DNA from: Gammaproteobacteria bacterium
GTDB taxonomy: Bacteria; Pseudomonadota; Gammaproteobacteria; Steroidobacterales; Steroidobacteraceae
Reading direction: 5' to 3'
Length of the DNA stretch: 64,000 bases
Assembly: GCA_027366635.1 (NCBI GenBank)
Contig: DAHXNE010000012.1
Coordinates: 48,387-112,386 of the forward strand
The notes below the pieces were generated by a model that made no database searches, was not told the origin of the DNA, and saw only the letters and a list, made by a program, of their open reading frames with translations. Shown one piece after another: positions 28,664-39,751 of the stretch. Every line of letters begins with the position of its first letter. Within the stretch, counting starts at the first letter, position 1. A program made the position numbers and the translations under genes.

Positions 28664-29746
28664 TCAGCCGTGGCGGCGCTCGAACTCGCGCATGAACTCG
28701 ATCAGCGCATCGACGGCCGCAAGTGGCACGGCGTTATACAGGCTGGCGCGCATCCCGCCGACCGAGCGGTGGCCTTCGAGATGCGTCAGACCGGCCTGCT
28801 CGGCCTCAGCGAGGAACGGCGCCTCGAGCTGCGGCCGGGCGAGCGTGAACGGCACATTCATCCACGAGCGGCATTCGCGCGCGACCGGATTGCGGTACAG
28901 CCCGGAGGCATCGATCGCGGCGTAGAGCCGCTCGGCCTTGGCGCGGTTGTGCTCGGCCATGGCGAGCAGCCCCCCGCGCGCCTCGATCCACTGGAACACC
29001 AGGTCCGCGATGTACCACGCGAAGGTCGGCGGGGTATTGAGCATCGAGCCGCTCTCGGCCATCCGGGTGTAGCTGAGAATCGAAGGGATCTGCGGCCGGG
29101 CGCGTCCGAGCAGCGCCTCGTGCACGATCACCAGGCACAGCCCCGCCGGACCGATGTTTTTCTGCGCGCCGGCGTAGATCAACCCGAAGCGCCCGACCTC
29201 GATGGGGCGCGACAGCAGCGTCGAGGACATGTCGGCCACCAGCGGCACGGCGCCGGTATCGGGCACGTAGGGGAATTCAACTCCGCCGATGGTCTCGTTG
29301 GGCGTGTAGTGCACATAGGCGGCATGCGGGTCGAGCCGCAGCGCGGAACGCTCGGGCACGGTCGTGTAGTGCGAGGCGGCCTCGTCGGCGACGACGCTCA
29401 CGCGCAGCCCGAGCCTGGCCGCCTCCTGAATGGCCTTGCCCGACCACACGCCCGTGTTGAGATAGTCCGCCCCCGCACCGTGGGCGGCGAGATTCAGCGG
29501 CACAGCCGCGAATTGTCCCGTGGCCCCGCCTTGCAGGAACAGTATCCGGTAGTCCGGAGGAACCGCCAGCAGTGCGCGCAGCCGCTGCTCGGCCCGCTCG
29601 GCGAGCGTGGTGAACGCCCTGCCGCGGTGGCTGACCTCCATCACCGACATGCCCGTGCCGGCCCAATCGGTCATTTCCGCGCGGGCCCGCTCTAGAACCT
29701 CCAGCGGCAGTGCCGCAGGCCCGGCGGAGAAATTGAACACGCGCAC
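28664..29746 (-). CDS. serC: Phosphoserine aminotransferase
   Basis: PLP enzyme making 3-phosphoserine (and functioning in PLP synthesis). At 360 residues it has the family length. The N-terminus VRVFNFSAGPAALP begins exactly at the GTG chosen (29746), with AAGGA about ten bases upstream; an ATG at 29803 would add an unrelated leader. The PLP lysine lies in YAGAQKNIGPAGL, typical of SerC. It lies 158 bases downstream of gyrA, the usual partner, and 9 bases before the dehydrogenase gene. Confidence 0.95.
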   Translation of the reverse strand: MRVFNFSAGPAALPLEVLERARAEMTDWAGTGMSVMEVSHRGRAFTTLAERAEQRLRALLAVPPDYRILFLQGGATGQFAAVPLNLAAHGAGADYLNTGVWSGKAIQEAARLGLRVSVVADEAASHYTTVPERSALRLDPHAAYVHYTPNETIGGVEFPYVPDTGAVPLVADMSSTLLSRPIEVGRFGLIYAGAQKNIGPAGLCLVIVHEALLGRARPQIPSILSYTRMAESGSMLNTPPTFAWYIADLVFQWIEARGGLLAMAEHNRAKAERLYAAIDASGLYRNPVARECRSWMNVPFTLARPQLEAPFLAEAEQAGLTHLEGHRSVGGMRASLYNAVPLAAVDALIEFMREFERRHG

Positions 29747-29904
29747 GAGAGTCTGTCCTTCCGGCCCAGAGTTGAGGAATCGGGGGAATTGGGATACTAG
29801 CAAGCACCCGGGCGCGGTTCAGTACTTTCGCCTCCGAACGCCCCTGGCCGCCGGCAAGCACCCCCGGCGCGCAATTATCGGGGGCGGCGCCCGGCGCCAG
29901 CGCA

Positions 29905-32493
29905 TCAAGCCGGAGGGGGCGACTCGCTCTCCTGGGCACCATCGGACGACTCGCTCTCCTCGCCGCCATCGAGGGCTTCGATCCGCTCGATGCCGACCAG
30001 GCGCTCCCCGTCGTCCAGACGGATCAGCCGTACCCCCTGGGTGTTGCGGCCGAGCACCGAGATCTCATCGACCCCGGTGCGCACCAGCGTGCCGTTGGAG
30101 CTGATCAGCATGATTTCCTGCCCCGGCAGCACCTGCAGCGCCGCGACGGCGGCGCCGTTGCGCTCGCTGGTCTGCAGCGCGATTACACCCTGTCCGCCGC
30201 GTCCCTGCAGCGGGAATTCCTCGATCGGCGTGCGCTTGCCGTAGCCGGCGGCCGAGGCGGTCAGCACCTCGCCCTCGGCCACCACGATCAGCGCGATCAC
30301 CTCCTGAGTGGGTCCGAGCCGGATGCCGCGCACACCCGCCGCGTCGCGTCCCATCGCGCGCACCTCGTGCTCGGGGAAGCGGATCGCCTTGCCGCCGCTG
30401 GTAACCAGCACGACCTCGCGCTGCCCGTCGGTGAGCGCCACCCCGACCAATTTGTCGTTCTCGCGCAGATCGACGGCGATGATGCCGCTGGCGCGCGGAT
30501 GCGAGAACGAGGTCAACGGAGTCTTCTTGACCGTGCCCTGGCTGGTCGCCATGAACACGTAGTGTTGCTCGTCGTAATCCTTGACCGGCAGCAGCGCGTT
30601 GATCTTCTCGCCCGGCTCGAGCGGCAGCAGGTTCACCATCGGCCGGCCGGCCGAAGCGCGCCCCGCCTGCGGCAACGCATATACCTTCAGCCAGTAGACC
30701 TTGCCCCGATTGGAAAAGCACAGCACGGTGTCATGCGTATGGGCCACGAACAATTTCTCCACGAAATCCTCGTCCTTCACGGCGGTTGCCGCCTTGCCGC
30801 GGCCGCCACGCCGCTGGGTCTGATACTCCGAGAGCGGTTGACACTTGGCGTAACCGTTGTGCGAGAGCGTCACGACCACATCCTGAGGCTCGATCAGATC
30901 CTCGGTCGTAAGGTCCAGATGATCGCGGCTGATCTCGGTGCGCCGCGCATCCCCGTAGGTGTCGCGGATCTCGGTCAGCTCGCCACGAATCACCTCGGTC
31001 ATCCGCTGCGGGACGGCCAGGATCTCCCCGAGCGCGCGGATGCTCGCCAGGAGCTCACCGTACTCGCTGACGATCTTGTCCTGCTCGAGCCCGGTCAGGC
31101 GGTGCAGGCGCATGTCCAGAATCGCCTGTGCCTGCGTATCCGTGAGTCGATAACCAGCCGGGTCGAGTCCGCCGGCCGCCTCGGGGGGGCGGGTGGAAAT
31201 CCCGCCCGCGCGCTCGAGCAGTCCCGTCACCGCACCGGGACGCCAGGGGCGGGCGGCAAGCGCGGCGCGCGCCTCGGCGACCGACGCGGCGGCCTTGATC
31301 AACGCGATGACCTCGTCGATGTTCGCCAGCGCGACCGTCAGGCCCTCGAGAATGTGGGCCCGCTCGCGCGCCTTGGCCAGTTCGAACACGGTGCGCCGGG
31401 TGACGACTTCGCGCCGGTGGCGCAGGAACGCCTCCAGCATCTCCTTCAACGACATCAGCTTCGGCTGCCCGTCCTCGAGCGCCACCATGTTGATGCCGAA
31501 CACGGTTTCCATCGGCGTCTGCGCGTACAGATTGTTGAGCACGACCTCGGCGACCTCGCCGCGCTTCAGCTCGATCACGACGCGCATCCCGTCCTTGTCG
31601 GACTCGTCGCGCAATCCGTCGCCGGCGATCCCATCGATGTGCTTCTCGCGCACCAGCTGCGCGATGCGCTCGATCAGGCGCGCCTTGTTGACCTGATAGG
31701 GCAGCTCGGTGATGACGATAGCGTGCCGATCGCCTCGGCCGACCTCCTCGATCGCAACGCGCGCGCGCACCGAGAGCCGGCCGCGCCCGGTGCGGTAGGC
31801 GGTGGCGATCTCCTGCGCGCCGTTGATGATGCCGCCGGTCGGAAAGTCCGGTCCAGGCACGTGCTGCATCAGCGCCGCAAGCGGCAACGCCGGGTCATCG
31901 AGCAATACCAGGCAGGCATTGACGATCTCGGTGAGATTGTGCGGCGGAATATTGGTCGCCATGCCCACCGCGATACCGGTCTGACCGTTGACCAGCAGGT
32001 GCGGGACGCGCGTCGGCAAGACCGAGGGCTCGAGCTCCGACTCGTCGTAGTTGGGCGTGAAATCCACCGTCTCCTTGTCGATGTCGGCGAGCAATTCGTG
32101 CGCCAAGCGCGACATGCGCACTTCGGTGTAGCGCATCGCCGCCGGCGTGTCGCCATCGACCGACCCGAAATTACCCTGCCCGTCGACCAGCACGTAGCGC
32201 ATGGAGAACGTCTGCGCCATGCGCACGATGGTGTCGTAGACGGCACTGTCCCCGTGCGGATGGTACTTGCCGATCACATCGCCGACGACGCGAGCGGATT
32301 TCTTATAGGGCTTGTTCCAGTCGTTGCCGAGCTCGCGCATCGCATACAGCACACGCCGGTGCACCGGCTTCAAGCCGTCACGCACATCAGGCAGAGCCCG
32401 TCCGACGATCACGCTCATGGCGTAATCGAGGTAGGACCGGCGCATCTCTTCCTCGATGCTGACGGACAGAACTTCGCGCGCGATCTCGGACAT
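29905..32493 (-). CDS. gyrA: DNA gyrase subunit A
   Basis: An 862-residue type II topoisomerase subunit. The N-terminal breakage-reunion domain contains [20 protein letters not shown]; the Ser and Asp positions where quinolone-resistance changes arise carry the wild-type residues. The catalytic Tyr lies in [10 protein letters not shown]. The C-terminal beta-pinwheel (about residues 520-835) has the GyrA-box region QRRGGRGK. A short acidic, Ser/Glu/Pro-rich tail ends the protein. It diverges from ubiG across about 170 bases that must hold both promoters. Confidence 0.97.
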   Translation of the reverse strand: MSEIAREVLSVSIEEEMRRSYLDYAMSVIVGRALPDVRDGLKPVHRRVLYAMRELGNDWNKPYKKSARVVGDVIGKYHPHGDSAVYDTIVRMAQTFSMRYVLVDGQGNFGSVDGDTPAAMRYTEVRMSRLAHELLADIDKETVDFTPNYDESELEPSVLPTRVPHLLVNGQTGIAVGMATNIPPHNLTEIVNACLVLLDDPALPLAALMQHVPGPDFPTGGIINGAQEIATAYRTGRGRLSVRARVAIEEVGRGDRHAIVITELPYQVNKARLIERIAQLVREKHIDGIAGDGLRDESDKDGMRVVIELKRGEVAEVVLNNLYAQTPMETVFGINMVALEDGQPKLMSLKEMLEAFLRHRREVVTRRTVFELAKARERAHILEGLTVALANIDEVIALIKAAASVAEARAALAARPWRPGAVTGLLERAGGISTRPPEAAGGLDPAGYRLTDTQAQAILDMRLHRLTGLEQDKIVSEYGELLASIRALGEILAVPQRMTEVIRGELTEIRDTYGDARRTEISRDHLDLTTEDLIEPQDVVVTLSHNGYAKCQPLSEYQTQRRGGRGKAATAVKDEDFVEKLFVAHTHDTVLCFSNRGKVYWLKVYALPQAGRASAGRPMVNLLPLEPGEKINALLPVKDYDEQHYVFMATSQGTVKKTPLTSFSHPRASGIIAVDLRENDKLVGVALTDGQREVVLVTSGGKAIRFPEHEVRAMGRDAAGVRGIRLGPTQEVIALIVVAEGEVLTASAAGYGKRTPIEEFPLQGRGGQGVIALQTSERNGAAVAALQVLPGQEIMLISSNGTLVRTGVDEISVLGRNTQGVRLIRLDDGERLVGIERIEALDGGEESESSDGAQESESPPPA

Positions 32494-32663
32494 CGGGTCT
32501 TAACGCTGTGCCAAAAGTCCGTATGTTAGCACGGCGGCGAGGCTCGCCGCTGCGCACGTGCGCCGAATGGACCGGAGGAACCCAATGGACCGACAATAAG
32601 GGCCGTCGCCGCCCGGAGCCGCAGCTCCGGCGGCCCACGCGACCATTGGACAAGCAGGTGATT
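32494..32663. promoter_or_regulatory. gyrA / ubiG divergent intergenic region
   Basis: 170 bases between two divergent start codons. The end next to gyrA is locally AT-richer, with a TAACAT-like hexamer on the minus strand near 32520-32530 that could be a -10 for gyrA. No matching -35 or operator was convincing. The ubiG start has AGGTG as a weak Shine-Dalgarno. Confidence 0.35.
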
Positions 32664-33398
32664 ATGGCTTCCGCAACGCACCACAACGCGGCGCACGACT
32701 CCACGACGAACGTCGAGGACGGCGAGATTGGCAAGTTTGACGCGATCGCCGGGCGATTCTGGGACGAGCACGGCCCGTTCCGCCCGCTGCATCAGTTAAA
32801 TCCGCAGCGCGTCCGTTTCATCACCGAGCACTCCACATGCGCCGGGGCACGCGTGCTCGACGTGGGCTGCGGCGGGGGCCTGGTCAGCGAGGCGCTCGCG
32901 CGAGCAGGCGCCGCGGTGACCGCCATCGACCTCGCCGAAGGCATGATCGACGTCGCGCGTATGCACGCCGCGGCGCACAGCCTCGACATCGACTACCGGG
33001 TCGCCTCGGCCGAGACACTGCTGGCAAGCTCACCTGGCGCGTATGACGTCGTGACGTGCATGGAAATGATCGAGCACGTGCCCGAACCGCGCGCCATGCT
33101 CGCCACGATCGCCGGTCTGGTCCGGCCCGGCGGCTCGGTGTACATCTCGACGCTCAACCGCAACCTCAAGTCGTTCTTGATGGCGATCGTCGGCGCCGAA
33201 TATCTGCTTGCGGTGGTCCCGCGCGGAACGCACGAGTACGAGCGCTTCATCCGCCCCAGCGAGCTCGCCCGGTGGGCCCGCGCGGCGGGCATGACGCTCC
33301 GTACCCTTGCCGGCATCGCGCTGGATCCCTTCGGGGGCGCGCGGCTGACACGTGATCCAACCGTGAACTATCTCGCCCAGTTCGTGCGCGAGGCGTAG
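32664..33398 (+). CDS. ubiG: Ubiquinone biosynthesis O-methyltransferase
   Basis: A 244-residue SAM-dependent methyltransferase performing both O-methylations of ubiquinone synthesis. The segment KFDAIAGRFWDEHGPFRPLHQLNPQR precedes SAM motif I VLDVGCGGGLVSEALARAG near residues 60-78, and CMEMIEHVPEP follows. The C-terminus has the UbiG membrane-binding and end signature (RGTHEYERFIRPSEL). The ATG at 32664 was preferred because the 50 in-frame codons upstream are Arg/Pro-rich and not conserved-looking. Confidence 0.95.
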   Translation: MASATHHNAAHDSTTNVEDGEIGKFDAIAGRFWDEHGPFRPLHQLNPQRVRFITEHSTCAGARVLDVGCGGGLVSEALARAGAAVTAIDLAEGMIDVARMHAAAHSLDIDYRVASAETLLASSPGAYDVVTCMEMIEHVPEPRAMLATIAGLVRPGGSVYISTLNRNLKSFLMAIVGAEYLLAVVPRGTHEYERFIRPSELARWARAAGMTLRTLAGIALDPFGGARLTRDPTVNYLAQFVREA

Positions 33399-33402
33399 CG
33401 GA

Positions 33403-34686
33403 GTGGCCCTTACCGCGTTGATCGGCGCGATCGCGCTGCTGCTCGGGGGTCTGCTCGGTTTTCTCGGCGCTAGCTTGCGCGCCCAGCGGCGTGGTACCGC
33501 GCTGCGCGTGGAGCTCGAAGCGTCCCGCGTGCAGTTGGAGTCCGAGCGCCGCGCCGCGAGCGAGCGTAGCGCGACGCTCGAGCAGGCCGAATCGCGTCTG
33601 CGCGCGACGTTTGAATCGCTGGCCGCCCAGGCTTTAAAGAACAACAGCGAGCTGTTCCTGAGCGTCGCGCGCGAGGCGCTCGGACGCGAGCAGGCGATCG
33701 CCCAGAGCGGCTTGAAGGAGCGCGAGACGGCGATCTCCCAGCTGGTGCAGCCGCTGCGCTCAGCGCTGGAGAAGACCGAGCAGCAGATGCAGGCGATCGA
33801 GCGGGAGCGGCGCGAGGCTCATGCGACCCTGCGCACCCAGATCGAGTCGCTCGCGAGCGGCCAGAGCCAGCTCACGCGCGAGACACGCAATCTGGTCACC
33901 GCCTTGCGCCGCCCGGAGGTGCGTGGCCGCTGGGGTGAGCTCACGCTGCGGCGGCTGGTCGAGCTCGCCGGGCTCAGCGAGCATTGTGACTTCACCGAGC
34001 AGGCGCATCTGCACGGCCCCGAGGGGACGCTGCGGCCGGATCTGGTCGTGCACATGCCCGAATCGCGCGACTTGGTCGTCGACGTCAAGACCCCCCTCGA
34101 CGCCTACCTCGATGCACTCGAGGCCCCCAACGAGGAAACGCGCCAGAGCGCATTGCGCCGCCATGCGCAGCAGCTCGAGGCGCAGGTCCGCCAACTCGCC
34201 TCGAAAGCCTACTGGGCGCAATTTGAGCGCAGTCCGCAGTTCGCCGTGCTATTCCTGCCCGGAGACCAATTCCTTTCGGCCGCGTTGGCCGAGCGTCCGG
34301 ATTTGATCGAGACAGCGCTCACGCAGAACATCATCATCGCCACGCCCTCGACGCTGATCGCTCTGCTGAAGACTGTAGCCTACGGGTGGCGCGAAAGCGC
34401 GATGGCGGACAATGCCGCACTCATCCGCGAGCTCGGCCAAGAGCTGTACCGGCGGCTCGGTAATTTCATGGGGCACCTGCAACGCATGGGTCAGCGCCTC
34501 GATGCGGCGCTCGAGGCCTACAACTCGGCCATCGGGTCGCTCGAGCGCCAGCTCATGCCGCAGGCGCGCCGCTTTCATGAACTCGGGGTGCCGGCGGAGT
34601 CTCCTCTGCCGAACCTCGAGCCGGTCGAGCAGCCAGTACGCACCCTGAGCACTCGCTCGAGCGAAGCGTCCTCAGAGGGGAGTTGA
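33403..34686 (+). CDS. rmuC: RmuC-family DNA recombination protein
   Basis: A 427-residue protein with an N-terminal membrane helix (residues 3-22), a long coiled coil (about 25-170) and the RmuC nuclease-like domain (about 175-390; VRGRWGELTLRRLVELAGL, then LVVDVKTPLDAYLDALEA). RmuC limits inversions at short inverted repeats in E. coli. The start is GTG at 33403, four bases after the ubiG stop, with GGAG adjacent. Its 3' end overlaps the convergent RluB-like gene by 15 bases. Confidence 0.92.
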   Translation: MALTALIGAIALLLGGLLGFLGASLRAQRRGTALRVELEASRVQLESERRAASERSATLEQAESRLRATFESLAAQALKNNSELFLSVAREALGREQAIAQSGLKERETAISQLVQPLRSALEKTEQQMQAIERERREAHATLRTQIESLASGQSQLTRETRNLVTALRRPEVRGRWGELTLRRLVELAGLSEHCDFTEQAHLHGPEGTLRPDLVVHMPESRDLVVDVKTPLDAYLDALEAPNEETRQSALRRHAQQLEAQVRQLASKAYWAQFERSPQFAVLFLPGDQFLSAALAERPDLIETALTQNIIIATPSTLIALLKTVAYGWRESAMADNAALIRELGQELYRRLGNFMGHLQRMGQRLDAALEAYNSAIGSLERQLMPQARRFHELGVPAESPLPNLEPVEQPVRTLSTRSSEASSEGS

Positions 34687-35497
34687 GCGGGCCGGCGGCT
34701 CAGGCTCGTCGGTGGCGAGCAACGCTGCGATCTCGTCGGCTTCGAGCGCGCGAAAGTGTCCGCGCGACAGTATGCGTCCGAGGGCAAGGGCACCCAGCTG
34801 GATGCGCAGAACCCGGCTGACCCGTGCGCCCTGGCGCTCGAACAGCTGGCGGATGGCTTTGCCGCTCGCCCCGCGCGCGCGCACCGTGTACCAGCGATTG
34901 GTGCCCTCGCCGCCGGCGCCCCGGCATTCGAGCACCATCAGGCGCTCGCCGCTGTCGAGCGCCCCGCCGAGCACACCCGCCTGTTGCGCCTCGGCGAGCT
35001 CGCCGATGACCCGGACGCTGAAAACGCTGATCCAGTGACGAACCCTTCGCTGCAGCTGGGCCGCGCAGGCCCCATCGCCGCAGATCAACTCCAGTCCCCC
35101 GTCGATGCGGGGCATGGGACTGATCACGATGAACCGTCGTCCCGCCCGCCCTGGCAGGCGCTCCAGCACCGTCGCCGCTTCTGGCGCGTTCGGCAGCGGT
35201 TGATCGAGCGATTCGCCGCTCGAGCGGTGATAGACAAAAGCGACCGCACCGGCCGCAGAGGGCCGCCGGTGGACCAGGCGGCCATCGAGGCGGACTTGGT
35301 CGGCCGGCCCCACGCGCATTCCGAGCGTGGCCGGCTCGCCGTTGACGGTCAGCCGACCGAGACGAATCCATTCCTCGGCTACTCGCCGCGAAGCGAGCCC
35401 GGTGGCGGCGAGCACTTTCTGCAGCCGTTCGCGCGCGACATCCCGCTCCCTGCTCGAGGCCGCAGATCGCCGTCGGTGGGGACGGATCATGGGCGGC

Positions 35498-35514
<17 letters not shown>
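34672..35514 (-). CDS. RluB-like rRNA pseudouridine synthase homolog with altered catalytic motif
   Basis: A 280-residue protein: S4 RNA-binding domain (about residues 28-85, ERLQKVLAATGLASRRVAEEWI) followed by a RsuA/RluB/RluF-type pseudouridine synthase fold. In RluB the catalytic loop reads GRLDxxTxGLLL. Here the aligned stretch is SPMPRIDGGLEL, with the only Asp (about residue 138) shifted by three positions, so activity is doubtful. The 3' part keeps GGEGTNRWYTV and RQLFERQGARVSRVLRIQLG. Position next to scpA-scpB is that of rluB in gammaproteobacteria, so this is probably the rluB ortholog. It starts within the end of scpB (17-base overlap). Confidence 0.8.
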
Positions 35515-36429
<915 letters not shown>

Positions 36430-36433
<4 letters not shown>

Positions 36434-37380
36434 TCCTCGCTCGATTGCTCATTCGCCGCCGGCTCCGACGGCTCTTGCGCCGCGGCCCCGGGCTGCTCGC
36501 CGACCAGATGCAGCGCGCGGGCCGGACTCCCCGAACGCACGTGCAAGGGCGCATAAGGCTCGGACTGCACGATGTCGATCAAGCCCTCGCGCACCAGCTC
36601 GAGGATGGCCATGAACGTCACCGTTACCCCCATGCGGCCTTCCTCGGCCTTGAACAGCCGGACGAAATCCACGAAGCCTTGCAGGTCGATGGCCCCGAGG
36701 ATGTGCGTCATGCGCTCGCGCACCGACAACCGCTCGCGCTCGATGCGGTGGTGGGCGAACATCTCGGAGCGCGCGACCACATCCTGGAAGGCAAGCAGCA
36801 TCTCCTTGAGCGCCACCTGCGGCAACACCCGCACCACCCGCCGCTCGTGCAATTGCGCGCCGGCGGTGAAGTGATCGCGCTCGAGCCGCGCCAGAGTATC
36901 GATGCTCTCGGCGGCGCGCTTGAAGCGCTCGTACTCCTGCAGGCGGCGCACCAGCTCGGCGCGCGGATCCTCCTCCGAGCCGTCCGCGGCGCTCTTGGGC
37001 CGCGGCAGCAGCATGCGCGATTTGATCTCGGCGAGCGTCGCGGCCATCACCAGGTACTCCCCGGCCAACTCGAGCTGCAGATCCTGCATCAGCTCGATGT
37101 AACGCATGTACTGGCGAGTGATCTCCGCGAGCGGAATGTCGAGAATGTCGAGGTTCTGGCGCCGGATCAAGTACAGCAGCAGATCGAGCGGGCCCTCGAA
37201 GGCCTCCAGAAACACCTCGAGCGCCTGCGGCGGAATGTATAGATCGCGCGGCAGCACCGTAATGGGCTCGCCGTTGACGACGGCGAAGGGCATCTCGACC
37301 TGCTGCGGCGCGTAGGGATGGCCGGTCTCGGGCGGTGCCTCGTTTGCGACGACCGCCAGTTGGGATTTCGTGTCGCTCAT
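36430..37380 (-). CDS. scpA: Segregation and condensation protein A
   Basis: A 316-residue kleisin that closes the SMC ring. After a 45-residue leader it has the ScpA signature EVFLEAFEGPLDLLLYLIRRQNLDILDIPLAEITRQYMRYI, which contacts the SMC neck. The C-terminal winged-helix region (GRMGVTVTFMAILELVREGLIDI) contacts the SMC head. It overlaps scpB by 4 bases and begins 6 bases after the trpS stop. Confidence 0.95.
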
Positions 37381-37386
37381 CGCGCC

Positions 37387-38601
37387 TCAGTCGGTGCGTA
37401 AATGCATCGCCCGGCGCACCTCCTCGAGGGTCTCCCGGGCCGTATCGCGGGCTTTCTCCGAGCCTTCCGCGACGATGTCGCGCAGCAACTCGGGATTCTC
37501 GGTGTACTCCTGGGCCCGGCCGCGCAGGGCAGTCACCTCCGCGACGATCTTGTCGATGACGGGCTGTTTGCACTCCAGGCAGCCGATGCCGGCCGAACGG
37601 CAGCCGTCGGCGGCCCATCGGCGGACCTCCTCGCTGGAGTAGATCTTGTGCAAGTCCCACACCGGACAGCGCGTGGGCTCACCGGGATCGGTGCGGCGCG
37701 CGCGGGACGGATCGGTTTTCATCGCCCGCAGCTTGCGCGTTACCGCTTGTGGGTCCTCGCGCAGCTCGATGGTGTTGCCATAGGATTTGGACATCTTGCG
37801 TCCATCGAGTCCGGGTACTTTCGGGGTGTCGGTGAGTAGCGCCTGCGGCTCGGGCAATATCGTGACGCCCGTGCCTTCCAGATACCCCAGCAAGCGGTCC
37901 CGATCGGCCACCGTCAGGCGGCTGACGCCCTGGACCAACGCCCGCGCGCGCTCGAGCGCCTCGTGATCGCCGCTTTCCTGGTACTTGCGCCGCAGCTGGC
38001 GATACAGCGTGGTGTTTCGTCCGCCGAGCGCCTTGACCGCCCGCTCGACCTTCTCTTCGAAGTCAGGCTCGCGCCCATAGAGGTGGTTGAAGCGTCGCGC
38101 GGTCTCACGCGTGAGCTCCACGTGCGCCACCTGATCCTCCCCGACCGGCACGTGCTGGGCACGGTAGACCAGAATATCCGCGCTCTGCAGCAGCGGATAG
38201 CCCAGGAAGCCATAGGTGGTGAGGTCCTGGTTCTTCAGCTGCTCCTGCTGGTCTTTGTAGCTCGGCACCCGCTCCAGCCAGCTGAGCGGGGTGATCATCG
38301 AGAGCAGCAGGTGCAGCTCGGCATGCTCGGGTACGTGCGACTGGACGAACAGCGTGGCCACCCCGGGATTCAGGCCTGCGGCCAGCCAGTCTATGAGCAC
38401 CTCGTGCACGTGTTGCGGCAGCGCGGCCGTATCCTCGTAGCCGGTGGTGAGCATGTGCCAGTCGGCGATGAAGAAGTAGCACTCGAACTCGTACTGTAGG
38501 CGCACCCAGTTGCGAAGCGCCCCGTGGTAGTTGCCCAGGTGCAGCCGGCCGGTGGGCCGCATGCCGGACAGTACGCGTCCGCCGGGGTTGGGAGTGCTCA
38601 T
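37387..38601 (-). CDS. trpS: Tryptophan-tRNA ligase, long form
   Basis: A class I aminoacyl-tRNA synthetase of 404 residues; the common bacterial form is about 330-340. The HIGH-like motif is RLHLGNYHGALRNW near residues 19-32, and KMSKSYGN lies near 250. Relative to the short form, there is extra sequence between the two motifs (the region around LYRQLRRKYQESGDHEALERAR) and a cysteine-bearing segment near residue 340 (GCLECKQPVIDKIV). The function call is secure; the origin of the insertion is not known from sequence alone. Confidence 0.94.
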   Translation of the reverse strand: MSTPNPGGRVLSGMRPTGRLHLGNYHGALRNWVRLQYEFECYFFIADWHMLTTGYEDTAALPQHVHEVLIDWLAAGLNPGVATLFVQSHVPEHAELHLLLSMITPLSWLERVPSYKDQQEQLKNQDLTTYGFLGYPLLQSADILVYRAQHVPVGEDQVAHVELTRETARRFNHLYGREPDFEEKVERAVKALGGRNTTLYRQLRRKYQESGDHEALERARALVQGVSRLTVADRDRLLGYLEGTGVTILPEPQALLTDTPKVPGLDGRKMSKSYGNTIELREDPQAVTRKLRAMKTDPSRARRTDPGEPTRCPVWDLHKIYSSEEVRRWAADGCRSAGIGCLECKQPVIDKIVAEVTALRGRAQEYTENPELLRDIVAEGSEKARDTARETLEEVRRAMHLRTD

Positions 38602-38662
38602 CGGACCGCTTCTCGTATTCGTAAACGTTCAGTATAGCGTGTCCATGCCGCTCTCCGCCGAT

Positions 38663-39313
38663 TCAAGCGGACGGATTCCTGGTCAGGCCGGCAGCCCCGA
38701 TTGCCGCCAATGACCCTTTTCCCGCCCTGACGATCGTCGCCGGCAGCACGGACAAATCGACCACGGTCGTCGGCTCCACGCCGCAATCTCCACCGTCGAG
38801 CACCGCGTCGATCTCGTGCTCGAGGCGCTCGAGGATCTGCTGTCCCGAGGTGAGCGGCGCCGGATCATCGGGCAGCCAAAGCGTGCTGCTCATCAGCGGC
38901 TCGCCGAGCTCCTTCATCAGCAGCCGCGGTACGGGATGCTGCGGTACGCGCACCCCGATCGTGCGCCGCCGCGGATGCTGCAGCCGCCTCGGGGTCTCGC
39001 GCGTCGCCTTCAGCAGAAAGGTGTAAGGACCGGGCAGACAGCCGCGCAACATGCGGAACTGCCAGGTGTCGAGCCGCGCGAAGCGCCCCACCTGGGCGAG
39101 ATCGGCGCACACCAGAGTGAAGTGGTGATGACGATCGGCGCGCCGGATACGCCGCACCCGCTCGAGGGCCCGGACATCGCCGACGTGCCAACCCAAGGCA
39201 TAGCATGAGTCGGTCGGATAGGCGATGACGCCCCCGCCGCGCACGATCTCGGCCGCCCTGCGAATTAGACGCGCTTGCGGCGTCACTGGATGCAGCTCCA
39301 GGTACTCGATCAC
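38663..39313 (-). CDS. yciO: YciO-type Sua5/YrdC-domain protein
   Basis: A 216-residue protein of the YrdC/Sua5/YciO family. It shows GGGVIAYPTDSCYALGWHVGD and the C-terminal STVVDLS-like segment PTTVVDLSVLPATIVRAGKG. The KRP..NP motif of true threonylcarbamoyl-AMP synthases is replaced by RADRHHHFT, as in the YciO subgroup, whose role in tRNA modification is much weaker or different. It lies about 60 bases upstream of trpS, as in many gammaproteobacteria. Confidence 0.85.
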   Translation of the reverse strand: MIEYLELHPVTPQARLIRRAAEIVRGGGVIAYPTDSCYALGWHVGDVRALERVRRIRRADRHHHFTLVCADLAQVGRFARLDTWQFRMLRGCLPGPYTFLLKATRETPRRLQHPRRRTIGVRVPQHPVPRLLMKELGEPLMSSTLWLPDDPAPLTSGQQILERLEHEIDAVLDGGDCGVEPTTVVDLSVLPATIVRAGKGSLAAIGAAGLTRNPSA

Positions 39314-39400
39314 CCGCTCCCGGCTCCTTCGAGCCTGTGCTCGGACGTCCCCTCGGTTATGATACGCACTTCGCAGCTGAACCAGCGACGGCCCCGGCCG

Positions 39401-39694
39401 ATGGACGTGACTTCTCCAGTGATTGTGAACCAGATCCGAGCGGCGCTCGAGCGCTCATTCGCTCCCGTCTCGCTCGATATCCAGGATGACAGTGCGCGGC
39501 ACGCCGGGCATGCGGGCGCCCGGGCCGGGGGCCACTTTCGTGTCGCGCTGGTCTCCACGGCATTCGCCGGACGATCAGCGCTCGAGCGTCACCGCATGGT
39601 CTACCGAGCCCTCGAGCCGCTGATCGGGCATGGCATTCATGCCCTGAACATCAGCGCGCGCCCCCCCGATGTCGCAGTCCGCCCGGCGATCTGA
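39401..39694 (+). CDS. bolA: BolA-family protein
   Basis: A 97-residue protein with the class II KH-like BolA fold: NQIRAALERSFAPVSLDIQDDS, then GGHFRVALVSTAFAGRSALERHRMVYRAL and the GIHALNISAR end. The invariant His after the loop (ERHRMVY) is a cluster ligand in BolA-glutaredoxin complexes. The ATG at 39401 opens right before the first helix. A TATGAT hexamer at 39358-39363 could be the -10 element, which argues against the in-frame ATG at 39359. Confidence 0.88.
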   Translation: MDVTSPVIVNQIRAALERSFAPVSLDIQDDSARHAGHAGARAGGHFRVALVSTAFAGRSALERHRMVYRALEPLIGHGIHALNISARPPDVAVRPAI

Positions 39695-39751
39695 CCCGAC
39701 CGGCACGGCCGGACGCCCCCCCTTGCAAACCCACCACGCAACGAGAACCTA

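Noticed and set aside
30367..32529. 720-codon plus-strand frame opposite gyrA
   Set aside because: Antisense of gyrA; no protein-like features.
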